Shown one piece after another: positions 12,680-23,580 of a DNA stretch of 64,000 nt. Where the stretch lies: assembly GCA_022605955.1 (NCBI GenBank), contig JAKCOZ010000001.1, forward strand, positions 100,720,211-100,784,210. Reading direction: 5' to 3'. The translations under genes and the position numbers were made by a program. Position 1 is the stretch's first letter, and the number at the start of each line of letters is the position of its first letter. This DNA comes from Rallus limicola (lineage: Eukaryota > Chordata > Aves > Gruiformes > Rallidae). The notes beneath the pieces were generated by a model. The model saw only the letters and a program-made list of their open reading frames with translations. It made no database searches and was not told the origin of the DNA.

Positions 12680-13345
12680 CTAGGTCATTGATGAATATGT
12701 TATATATGACTGGACCCAGTACAGACCCATGGGGTATACTGCTAGGTACAGTCCTCCAGCTATATGCTGCACTGCTTATCACAATGCTCTGAGCTCTGCC
12801 ATTCAGCCAGCTCTCAATCCACCTCACTGCTCAGCAAACCAAACCACACTTCCTAAGCTTGTGTACAAGGATGCTATGAGAGACAGTGTCAAAAGCCTTA
12901 CCGAAGTCAAGGTAGACAACATCTACTGCTCTTTCTTCAGCCACCCAGCCAGTTATGCCATCATAGAAAGCTGTCAGGTTGGTCAGGCATGTTTTCCCCT
13001 TGGTGAATCCATGTTGACCACTCCTGACAAACTTCTTCTCCTCCACAGGCTTATTGATACCCCTAGAATGAGCTGTTACATCACATTTCCAGGGCTGGAA
13101 ATAAGGCTGAATGATCTATAATTTCCAAGGTCAAAGTGGCTTTCTTCAGTCCTCAGGCACCTTTCCTGTTTATGACCTTTAAAAGATGAAAGAGAATGGC
13201 TTAGCAATAACATCTGACAGCTCCCTCAAAACTTTTGGATGCATTCCTTAGAGGCCCATGGGTTTGTGGGTGTCAAGTTTCCCTACCTGTCCTCTAACCT
13301 GATCCTCCTCAACCAAGGGAAGGTCTTCCTTCTTCTTAGTAGTAG
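12680..13345 (-). mobile_element. CR1 LINE RT fragment
   Basis: The - strand carries CR1 ORF2 from upstream of the RT to the palm. At 13046-12831 an uninterrupted 71-codon frame reads SGQHGFTKGK, CLTNLTAFYDGITGW and VDVVYLDFGKAFDTVSH, which are diagnostic CR1 RT blocks with the catalytic YLDF. The right portion (13140-13345) matches, on -, the linker around the 'hpRVLREL' region. The left part (12680-12830) matches the region after KLRKCGL. Neither the 3' UTR nor the 5' end is present. It is less decayed than the copy at 2030-3170. The + strand open frame of 130 codons across it is a shadow. Confidence 0.9.
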
Positions 13346-15280
13346 ACTGTATCTCAATTCTCTATTCTTCTTTATGTATCACATATACTGGTTTTGTCTC
13401 TTAACTGTCTTAACAAATGTTCTTTGTCTATTGTTTTTGATGGCATTCCTATAAAACTCAGATTTTACTTTGGGAAAGAGGTTGTGTTATGTTACATATG
13501 TTATGTTATGTTATGTTACTTTATTTTATCTTATGTTACATGTTGGTAGAGAGGTAAATTTGCCTCTGGATGTTCTTTATCTGAAAATAATTACAAGCAC
13601 TTCCTATAAATCAGTCTTCCTATGAAATATTTAAAAAGTAATGACAAGCATGGCAGTGAAACCAAATTTTTTTATGACCACCATTCACAAACCTTGAAAA
13701 CTGACTGAAATCTAAAGCATGGGAATATAGGAGAAACAAAGTGGTAACTAGAAAGCCATTCCCATCATGGCTTCTCTCAAGGTGTTAGAAATAACTTCTA
13801 TATCATTTTTCATCTACCTGTTCACCAGTGTTAATTAATTTACTGAAGAAAGAAAACTATTTTACTAATATTATTTTGCCCTTGAAAAGTCTTGAATTCT
13901 GTGCATCTTCATGTTTTCTTTGTTCATTTTTGGTTTTAATCAGAAATAGGTGCAATACTGTGGCTGTAAAGGCAATGGTGACATTTGAGCTGTCATTTAT
14001 GTAAGAATTATAGAGGAAAGGTTTTTGGACACTTCTGGCAGACATCTGGAACCACCTGAAACAATGATGCACAGATAATCACACTGTAATTACCACTGCC
14101 CTTCATGTTGATAATAGTAGTTGCATACAGATTGCTATAGTGGTAAGAAGAAAAATTATTGTCTTTCTGAACTACTCGTCTGACTCTGATGCCAATCAAA
14201 TCTTACACAGAAGAACCAGAGAAGTACTGAAAAGTCGTATCAGACTGCAGGTGTTGAGAGGCACAGGCTCAATTCACCTTTCTGCTAGCAGAAACCCTGC
14301 TGCAATCATTTGAAAGGCCCTGTTCAAAGGCCACAGGTGCCTTAGCATGTCATTTGTTGTGATGACAACTCTGGCCACAGCTAAGCTCGTTATCCACATC
14401 TTAACTCAGCTGCCAGAGAAAAGCAAGTGGCAGCATTGGCGGCATTGCAGATGGGCACTTCTAATGTGAGTGCAGATACTACTGTCTTCTAATGGGGCAT
14501 GAAAGTTCACTTTGCTTACGGGAGCAAGCAATTGGTTCCTATTCATTTCACTTCACAGACCGAGCTTACTTCTTAAACACTTTCGAACAAGGTTATCAGC
14601 AGCAAAGATATAGGATCATCAAACATCTGTGAAAGTTGTACATGTCTCTGTTGAGATGGAACAACTCACCCAATGAGGAAAATAGCCTTGATACATTTAG
14701 TTTATGAACATTGAAGTATCTGGATAGAAAATGTAGCTTTAAGCAATAAAATAACCATAGATCATCCAAGGTAAATGCACTGCCAGCAGATAATTGTGGT
14801 AGGAAATAACATTTCTCTTCAAAAGGCCCCGAGTTCAAAACTCTTTGCCAACTTTAAAAACAAATCTTCTAACCTGATACAATATGCTAAAGAAAAGTGC
14901 TTACAACCAATGAGACTTAAAGATATATAGCTCTAATTTTGCTTGTCCATGGACATGTAGAAGAAAGATATTAGGCTATATTAAGATATTTCTTAATTGT
15001 TAAAACATTTTCCATATAACATACATCTCAGACGAATTATACAAGAAAATATTCAGAAAATAAAGACAGCTTTCCTTCTGTACACACTAATTTTACAGGT
15101 TTAATGAACTGCTTATATGAGTAGTCAAAAGAAGATTATTATGTTTAAACTAGATGAAACTGAGGGGACTTGAGGACACTGGATACTGGAGGTCTGTGTA
15201 TGCAGGAGTTGAGAGTACTTTGCACATAAATGATGCTATAATTCTAGTCAAAGGAAGCTGTAATGTCACAAAACGGATGT
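13346..15280. other. Unassigned DNA with one simple repeat
   Basis: No gene or transposon recognised. A simple repeat lies at 13486-13542. The part at 14220-14500 is somewhat richer in G and C than its surroundings and not repeat-like, with no obvious coding frame. Confidence 0.4.
13486..13542. repeat. TTATG microsatellite
   Basis: Interrupted repeats of the pentamer ttatg (ttatgttatgttatgtta core at 13500-13517). Confidence 0.85.
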
Positions 15281-15427
15281 ATAAGCATGCAGGTCTTGGC
15301 TGGGATACAGTTAACTTTCTTCATAGTAACTAGTATGAGGTTGTGTTTTGTATTTGTGCTGAAAGGTGTGTTAATAATATAGGTATGTTTTTGTTACTGC
15401 TGGCTGGGGTTAAACCACGACAATAAG
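15281..15427 (+). mobile_element. Internally deleted solo LTR with 5-bp target-site duplication
   Basis: A 137-bp element at 15286-15422 contains only the two ends of the same LTR type as 10999-11535. The left end carries ggctgggatacagttaac, the right end ctggctggggttaaaccac followed by gaca. The central part with promoter and poly(A) signal is missing. The pentamer ataag flanks it exactly at 15281-15285 and 15423-15427, which supports the boundaries. The first bases (catgca) are diverged from the expected TG start. It is inferred that the deletion followed insertion. Confidence 0.8.
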
Positions 15428-18400
15428 GAAACGATAGAAATGTCCAGCACATCGGACTACATGGTGGAGATCATTTCACAGAAAATACCTTATGTTTTGA
15501 AGGCCAAACACACTCACTGGGGAGCAGTGGTATGCTAGAGGCTCATTGTTGACTTTGCCCATCCACAGGAGGTTCTCACAGGGTTGCTGCATACACACTG
15601 CATTTGACATGTGCTGGAGAACATGCTCAGGGACTGGTGGCAGCCTTTCCAGGGTGCCACATAGTATCACCTAGAAAACTCTATGCTATAGCCTGACAGC
15701 AGTGTGGCACAAAAGAAAAAAAATTTTTGCAAGAAAAGACACATGAAGTGTGGGATTGAGTTTGTTTGTTGGATTTTATTTTTTTTTTTTTTAAATTTAC
15801 TGTGCTATTAAGGGAACACCATTAGAATCACATACCTGAAGTGCACAGCCCTCTTCTCCTCCTCCTCTCATCCAGCCTCCACTCCAGGCCTTTAAAGTTA
15901 ACATGTTCAACCTCCTTTAAGTGGTTCTTGCTGTGACACAGATGAGCAAGACTTGCATTACAACATGATCAAATTTATGTTTCAACTATGCAATTTTGTC
16001 TGCTTTCTTTCAAATTATAGCTTGGAGAAAAATTATTGATAATGTTGATGTTGTCTCCTGGCATTTAACAGTTTAGCTGCTAGGTAGTGGGGAGAAAACA
16101 TTTTCAACTTAATGCACTTCTAATCTGAGCTTCCTATTAAGGAATCAGTTAAAGATTACTCTAAAGCCAGACAAGATCAAACTCTTATTGAAGAGCCTGG
16201 AATGTCTTCTAGAGCATGCTGAGGCACTGAAACACGGGATTAAGGGCTACCTGGACTGATGGGAAGAACTTTCCTAGTTGCCATGAGAAATTTGAAAGAG
16301 TAGGTAGTCAGTATCCATCTAAGTAATGGTGCCAGGAATCAGCTCGGTACTAGTGAAAAACAGTGTTTGCTATTCTTGATAAACTGTGCTGTGTCCTGTC
16401 TTGGAATCCTCCTCAGAGAACAGAAGAATCACAGTCCTGACTTAGTCCAAAGTTCTGAGACAGTTATGCTCTTAAACATGTTCTTCTCTTAAAGATGTAT
16501 AACTCTCATTGAATTCAGTAGGGTTTAAACACATTCTGAATTGCTTTTCTACATTGGAGCTTTAGGTGAATTGTGTGGAAAAAAATAAATTAAATGTTCA
16601 CAGCCAATTGATACTGATGGCTGTATGTAGGAAACGTAAGATCTATCTTAAAGGTTCAGAAACATAAATGTTGTTTATAAAATTTGTACTTTCTATAAAA
16701 ACAAGAACAAATTTCTAAACATCTTAATTCTCCCCTTCCTTCTTATTTTGTTATAAAAATCATTAAGAGGAGCAGATGGAGGTTTATTTCCAGTTCTTTA
16801 TACCACAAAGAAAGCATACAGACATTTAATTTGCAGACCAATCTTCTCTTTCCTAACAGGTTTACTGTTAAGGTTATCAGGTTTACTAATACAAATCGTA
16901 AAGCTTTACTTCTTTCTTTCTCTTCCTTCACCCATATAAAGTGCTCTGAGACTGGCTATTATAAAAGTTCAAGGGATATCGTACTGTGGGAACGATAACT
17001 TATTCTCTGTAACAGCTTTTGTGGATGGTATGAGATAATCTACATGCAAATAGTAAGACTGTTAACTATTTTCACCTCTGTTGAAAAAAAAAAAAAGGAC
17101 AGAAATGCTACTTCTATTCAAACAAACTTAGACGAAAGCCTGTCACAAAACTGCAAAACACAACTAAATCTCCAGGAATTGCAATTTATTAATTATAATA
17201 TATTAGCATATGGAGTGAAATTTTGGTTGAGAAAAACACAAGTATTTTATCCATCAAATAGATGGCCTTTGTGTTACAATTTTCTGAAGATTAGAGGCCC
17301 ATAAGCAAGTGTTGAATCTTTGCAACAGGAAAGTAGAAACTTAATCCTGAATGAAAAATTGAATAGCCAATCTTGCTTGGTATAACTTAACCTCACATGT
17401 GCACATGTGAAAATCTGCACAACAATTTAAAAGTATTACAGGCCAAACAGAAAAAGAGATAAGTGCCAAAATGAATTTAAATCACAGAAAGTATGACTTG
17501 TAGTACGAAGTGTAACTGATATTTTTGACATGGATGAAAGGAAACATTACAGATCTAGTGAAGTTTAAAATTCAGGAGAGTACTCACCAAGATAATGAAT
17601 TCAGGGTAAGAGGACAACAAAACTGAGAAGACAGTAAATGTGCACATTCAAACAGGACAAAGATTTTAAAGGTAGAATTAAGCGTCCAGTATTTCACCTG
17701 AAGTTGAATGATCCTAAGAATATTTTATGATTTATACTAAATCTGGGGAAAGTGCTGTCATTTAATGTCCTAAAATAGACCAAATAATTCAAGTGGTTGT
17801 TATATAAGAATACAAATCAAGATATAAAGACCTAAAACATTGTCAAAGTTTGCCTGAAACCCAGCACATGGTGAAGTCACTTGTAAGGGACATAGGTGGA
17901 ACAATCACTATTCGTTTTGTTATATGTGCATGCTAATCTAACTGCAAGACTAAGAAGACATCATAAGTAAATAATTTCCTACTCACTGGGCCACAGAAAG
18001 TAGAAAACGCACTCAGGTCTGTAACTCCCCTGAATGATTGTAAACTTGGATGAAAAAACAGCATTTATCTAGTGACTACTTGGTGTGAAGTACATAAAAC
18101 TCCAATACTTTATCTAACACTTTGTGTCTTAGTTTCCATCTATAAAATGAAGTTGACTGGTACTTCTTTATGCTATGGAGTTGTTTTGAAAATAAGATAT
18201 AAATAATTGTCTTAAATCATACAGTTTCCTCATATAAAACCACAACATTTACATTCAAATCTCTAAGCAACATTTTCTGTGTTGATTAAACTATGTGCTT
18301 CATTGACTACTTTAAGAAATATACATTATTTCTTTTTCATTACTTCCAAAAATCATAGGAAGTGTTGGGTAAATAAATAAATACTAACTAAAAAAATATA

Positions 18401-19456
18401 CTTCAAAAAGTAAGAACTGTATAGGTTTTACTATGGACTTCATTGTTCTAAATGTCTTAGAATGATGACTGTAGTTTCTCCAATTATCTGCAAAGGCACA
18501 TTCAGACCATAATCTTAATTCTCCTGTGATAAAGCTGTTCTCAAACCTTTCATAGTGATGGATTTAAGAAGTACCAGAAGATCCTTTCTTCACAACAGCA
18601 AGAAACATTATCAAATTTATCATACATGCAATATTTTGTTTTAATTGAACCATGAAAAGGTTATAGGCACTTGTTCTTCTTTAGAAGTTTGCACAATGTT
18701 TTGAAAACAAATGCTTGGCAGAGTGACAATAAAATGAAATAATCATTTTAAAATCAGCTCAACATATGGCTATATACTTAACGTGAATGTAATGGAGTTG
18801 CTCATCAACTTAGTGAGGTTAAGCTACTTAGCATTATGAAAACTTTGACTATATCACCCTGTCATGTTACAGCATGGGTGATCTGAACTTTAGACAAACA
18901 GCTCAGCCTTGACTCTAACGAGGCCAGAATTTCTCTTCCCCAGTGTAAAGCATCATTGGGTCAGGCCTGTTTTACCTCATCTTCACCATCCAGAAGAGCA
19001 CTGAAAATGCTCTAGCTAACCATTTTTGATATATCATGTCTGCAGACGCCAAACTATCCCCACAACAGCCCATTTCCTCTGCATATGTCTGATGGAAGAT
19101 AGTGGCTGTGTGCCATGATGTCTTAGAAATTAGTCGAACAACAGCTCATGTCACCTGTAACTGTGAGAGTATTTTCTCCTCTCCTTTTCAGAGGCAAACC
19201 CCATGTATTTAAGATACTACAGGTGGGTACAGAGACAAATAGGCTATAAGGAAGTAAGAAATTTTCTGTAAGGTGAGCACGTTTCTGAAAAGTGTAGCAA
19301 GTGCATTAAAATCTTTACTGAAACATCTTACCATCTCACCATTACTAGAGATTGTGCTTTGCACCGTAGAGCTGCCTAATCAGGATTGGACTGTAGGCAC
19401 TTGAAAAAACATGTCAATTGAAAAAAAATAGAAACAAAGATGACAACATTCTGATT
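15428..19456. other. Unassigned AT-rich DNA
   Basis: About 4 kb without any recognised repeat, RNA gene or exon. Open frames are short. Poly-T at about 15780-15793. Confidence 0.45.
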
Positions 19457-19489
19457 TATAAATATATATATATGATATATATATATGAT
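19457..19489. repeat. TA microsatellite
   Basis: Two tracts of alternating T and A separated by a single G. Could form a cruciform because each half is self-complementary. Confidence 0.85.
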
Positions 19490-19823
19490 CTACAATCCAC
19501 ATAAAAAAAATCTTGACTCTACCCTTCTTTCTTTCAACTGGGTCTTATTTTGTTTGGAATCAGGCAAGAAATGGGATAGGAAGAATAATCCATTTTAAAA
19601 TTTCAGACATTACAGTGTGTCCTCATCTGGAAGAGGGAACATTTATTGCTATAAGCATGTCCTAATATCTCTACAGAAATCACACGTTGGCTACTTGGGC
19701 AAGGAAAATGGGAAGGAGACTTTCAAATCTGAAAAGGCAGGTGACTCCATCCTACCTCCACCAGTGTGAGATCCTGACCACCACACTGATGAGTATATGT
19801 ATTGTTGCCTTAAATTTCAGAGT

Positions 19824-19910
19824 TAAAACAAAATAAACAACCAACAAACCAAACAGCAAAAACCCAAACAAAAACTAAAAAATAAACAAACCCCAACAGA
19901 ATGAAAAAAA
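19824..19910. repeat. A/C-rich low-complexity tract
   Basis: Words of the type CAAA, AACC and AAAC fill almost 90 bp, with very few T or G. Similar to 7405-7566. Confidence 0.6.
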
Positions 19911-21109
19911 AGAAGAGCTGGGAGGGACAAAGCCACTCTCCTAATTCTAATACTTGTTAGATTTGAGATAAGATAATCAAGTATGTCCTTTTAAGAGTTC
20001 CAGGGATGCAACATACTTGAACATGTTTGGAGAGCTCTGCTAATATTTCCCTTTTAATTAATTGCTTTCCTCACCAAAAGTCATTTTGTTAACAGCAAAT
20101 TGTTACCTAAAGTATGGAAACAAAGAAAAAGGTGTAAGAGAAACTTTTCTTTTCCCTTCATTTTTCATTCATGCAGCTGCAGTATTAGCAAGGCAGGCAG
20201 AAATGGGATGGAATGTATTAATGGAAGTAGAAATGCAATCAGATGTATAAAAGGCAGAGACTAACAGCATAATATAGCTGGAAATACACTAATTTAGCAT
20301 GTAACTTGTTGTAGCATTTGCCTTTTGTTAGCTCCTTAAAATACCTTTTTCACTCATTTCACCCTCAGAAGATAGCATTCAAAAAATTCAACCAGATGCT
20401 GTGCAAAATTATATTTTAAAAACTTGGTTTGATATGAAGATTATTAAAGTAAAACTCTAATGTGGATTCAAAAACCTTAATGTTAGGATATACTGTAATA
20501 TATATGCATATGGTCTATTTTTTTAGGAATAAAACCTAGATTAAAATTTGTTTGACCCCTAGGTAGAATTCCTGGAGCAAGAATTCTGCATCATTAATAA
20601 AATATAGTTATATTTGTAACTGTTGTGTATAAAATACTAAACTACCCTTATTTACATAGCATATGCATTTCCCAGGAGATGTAATTAATAATAAATCCAT
20701 CTTTCACTATTTGGATGTTTCAGTTTTGTACCTTTTCCCTCTTCTTATCATCATCCTCAAACATGCTTTGAAAGAAATAAATAGAGGTCAACCTGTAATT
20801 TCTGAGTAAAAATTTAAATGAGGCTGTGAAGCTGCAAGTCTATATGAATATGTAAATCGCTCTTCCAGTCTCCTCTCAACAGGAATGTAAAAATAGATAT
20901 TTAATATTTGCCATTAATCAAAAGCTTTATATATTGTCAAATATTTGGACTAATTAAAATAATTTATAGCAAGCTAAACACATACTGTTGATAATTGCCT
21001 ATATTTTAACTTCAGCAATTCCATAGATCAAAGATATCACTAAGTCTAATTAGGTTAAGTCATATCAGCTTTGATAGTTGTGGCCCAGTAAATACAATTA
21101 TATTTGACA
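19911..21109. other. Unassigned AT-rich DNA
   Basis: No element recognised. A long polypyrimidine run followed by AG at about 20140-20177 resembles a splice acceptor on +, but no matching donor or protein-like frame follows. Confidence 0.4.
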
Positions 21110-21345
21110 CTACTGGGTGCCAGACTGGGCTGTGTCAGGTCCCAGGGGTGTTCACGCTGCCCTTGGCCTGAGCGGGGCTGCGCTGGGTTCCCAGGTGCCC
21201 CGTGGCCACGTGCCCATTGCCCAGCCTGCCTGAGCTCCAGCTCTGCAAGTGCTGCTGGGGAGGAGACTGGGAGCCCCTGTAGTCCCTGACACACAGACAG
21301 GCCCTGGCCAATACTAGGAGGCCTGTGGGGCAGCATTTATCCCTT
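21110..21345. other. GC-rich island, possible unrecognised LTR or CpG-poor regulatory block
   Basis: A sharply bounded block of G/C-rich sequence in AT-rich surroundings. It contains only a handful of CpGs (near 21151, 21170, 21180, 21203 and 21210), so it is not a classical CpG island. Its abrupt edges and composition are like those of avian LTRs, but neither the TG/CA ends nor a target-site duplication was identified. Open frames on both strands here (93 codons -, 61 codons +) are byproducts of the low stop density in GC-rich DNA. Confidence 0.4.
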
Positions 21346-22151
21346 CTCTAGAAGCAGGGGGAAGGCAGCTGGCAGAGATATATGAAATGAAAGGAAAATG
21401 TATGGAAAGATTGCCAAATGGACCCCAGAATTAAGAAGAGAGTGACCCAAGTGCCAGCATCACACTCCTTCCAGCAAGAGCTCAGATTCATGGCCATAGG
21501 GATGATGTGCCCATCTCTCCCAGATCTTTCTGCAGGATACAGAATCATCAGCCTCAAGCCATGGGGATGTTGGATCACAGCACAAGAGGCAAGGTAGAGG
21601 TACTGAAAAGATTTACTGGGGCTCATTAGTGATTTCAACTGTGTTGTTACTGAAGCTGTTCTTAACAGAGTAAGAAGGACTCTTAGAGAGAGCTGAAACA
21701 TTTCTTGGAATAACAGTAAATTCTTGGCTCCATATATATGCTGTATTCCCTGTGGCTTGCCAGAAGATCAGTGTGACGTGTTCACTAGCATGCAAGGAAA
21801 TTATACTGTCATCATCAGGTTCAGTTAGCTGGGATTAAACAACCATATCTCAATTTAGATGTGATAAAGTAGGGCTAGACTCTGAGAATGATGCACAGAA
21901 AAACTGTAGTTTACGTTTCTGAACCCATAAGATGTGCAATATGATTTGTTCAGTATTTTCATACATATGCAATGCCTGAGAATTTCTAGTCTTTCATGCA
22001 ACATATTTTTAAAGACTGTTTTTTCAGAACACTTTTAAGCTAAAATTCATATGGTGATTAGTGAAAGTGTTCTACTCCCTGTCATGTCATGCTTTTAAGG
22101 GCTTTTTTTACTGCTTTTAAATAACACATTAAACATAAATAAAGTTCCCAC
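21346..22151. other. Unassigned DNA
   Basis: A 117-codon - frame (21348-21701) lacks splice signals and known motifs. No repeat was recognised. Confidence 0.4.
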
Positions 22152-22607
22152 TTAGTGTATACTAACAATATTACCAATTAACTGAAAAATCCTCATATTT
22201 TCTCTTTCACACCTGTCCTTCATATCAATTACACTGGGTAATGGTTTCAAATTACATTGTCTAATTTGAAATAGTTTTTTAATGAATTTAATTTTCATTG
22301 TCACATTTATTTGTTTGCATTTCTCCATTTTCTCTAAACAATGTAATCCAAGGCTACTAAGTCTGACTTGGTTTATAAAAGTCAAACGAAATTCCCACAT
22401 TCTCATAGTTTCATGAGTTTTGTGGGGTTTTTTTCCCCCAACACTCATGTTGAGACAGTGATTTGTGCAGCAAGTGCTGGTTTCCTCAGCTTCTGGGGGC
22501 CTTGCTGGTTGAGTGGGTGACTTCTTATTTTCCTTAGATAATAGTGAAGATGACCAGGAAGTAGGTACTGGTTTAGGCAAAGGAATGGCAGTGTTAGAAG
22601 TATCATA
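22152..22607 (-). other. Candidate terminal exon or decayed coding exon
   Basis: On - a frame is open for 151 codons from 22607 down to a TAA at 22152. Immediately upstream, at 22608-22609, is an AG preceded by a pyrimidine-rich stretch (ccctgccctatttcag), a plausible acceptor. The first 50 or so residues are proline-, serine- and lysine-rich (for example KPVPTSW, KENKKSPTQPARPPEAEE) and look more like protein than the AT-driven second half, which is lysine/isoleucine-rich. No AUG lies at the start and no donor or poly(A) signal was found nearby. The function is unknown. It may be chance, an exon of an unknown gene on -, or a retrogene remnant. Confidence 0.25.
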
Positions 22608-22737
22608 CTGAAATAGGGCAGGGTGCTTTACAGTGAGCAGGAGCTGGAAGTTTTATGAATTTTCTCAGGTAAAAAATTATTCCTCTTAACTCTTTTTCTG
22701 TAAAGAGTAAAGCAAGAACACTCCTAACACTCCCATT

Positions 22738-23208
22738 CATAGAATCACAGAATGTCTTGGGTTGGAAGTGATCATCCTGCCATGGACAGGGACATCATTC
22801 TTGAGATCAGATTGCTCAAAATCCGGTCTAACCCGGCCTTGAATACTTCAAGGGATAGAGCAACCCTAACTAGGGGCAACTGTTCCAGTGCCTCACCACC
22901 CACACCATAAAAATATTTCTTCACAATATCTAGTCCAAATTTAAAATTATATCCCCTTTTTCTGTCAGTACAAGCCTGTGTATAAAGTTTCTCTCCATCT
23001 TTCTTATAAGCCTCTTAAAAATACTGAAAGGCTGTAATAAGTTGTCACTAAGGCTTTCTCTAGACTGAATAACCCAAATTCTCTCAGCCGTTCTTAGGAG
23101 ATGTGAGTGTCCTGAGGACATGCATTCTTGTGCTGGATAACCCAGAGCTGGACTCCAGGTGAGATCTCACAACAGTGGAACAGATAGGAAGAATTATCTT
23201 CCTTGACC
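22738..23208 (-). mobile_element. CR1 LINE 3' end (truncated at 5')
   Basis: The left end is the CR1 3' tail seen in reverse complement (tagaatcacagaatgtcttg...). It continues through the 3' UTR into the ORF2 C-terminus (gtgcctcaccaccc, cagcttgtcct-type sequence, then the ctccaggtgagatctcac block), ending about 23208 at ttccttgacctg. This is the standard structure of a 5'-truncated CR1 insertion. No target-site duplication is expected, because CR1 rarely makes one. It abuts directly another CR1 in the opposite orientation. Confidence 0.9.
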
Positions 23209-23580
23209 TGGACACGGATCTCTTGGAGTGAGTCCAGAGGAGAGCCACAAAGATGGTCAGAGGGCTGGAGCATGTCTCCTATGAAGACAGGCTGAGGGAG
23301 TTAGGTTTGTTCAGCCTGGAGAAGAGAAGGCTCTGGAGGGACGTTATAGCCACCTTCTAGTACCTGAAGGGACCTACAGGAAAGATGGAGAGTGATGCAT
23401 TATCAGGAAATGTAGTGAGAGGACATGGGGTAATGGCTCTAAAATGAAAGAGAACAGATTTAGGATTAGAAACTAGGAAGAAATTCTTCAGTATGAGAAT
23501 GGTGAGACACTGGAAGAAGTTTCCCCAGGAAGTTGTGGCTGCCCCTCCCTGGCAGTGTTCGAGGCCAGGTTGATGTATTT
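23208..23580 (+). mobile_element. CR1 LINE fragment, 3' end missing
   Basis: Begins ggacacggatctcttggag and follows the CR1 ORF2 C-terminus in + orientation (gtccagaggagagccac, cagcctggagaagagaagg, ggaagttgtggctgccc). It stops at about 23575-23580 in the frame corresponding to EVVxxPSLExF, so the UTR and the tail are absent. Loss of the 3' end is unusual for an independent CR1 insertion and points to later deletion or to inverted duplication with its neighbour. Confidence 0.85.

Noticed and set aside
12729..13121. 130-codon frame on +
   Set aside because: Antisense shadow of the CR1 reverse-transcriptase fragment on -.
20140..20250. Strong acceptor-like polypyrimidine tract before a 62-codon frame
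   Set aside because: No donor follows within a reasonable distance and the open segments after the AG are only about 22-28 codons. Such tracts are common in T-rich DNA.
21055..21336. 93-codon frame on - in the GC-rich island
   Set aside because: GC-rich DNA has few stop codons. Frames are open on both strands and no motif is seen.
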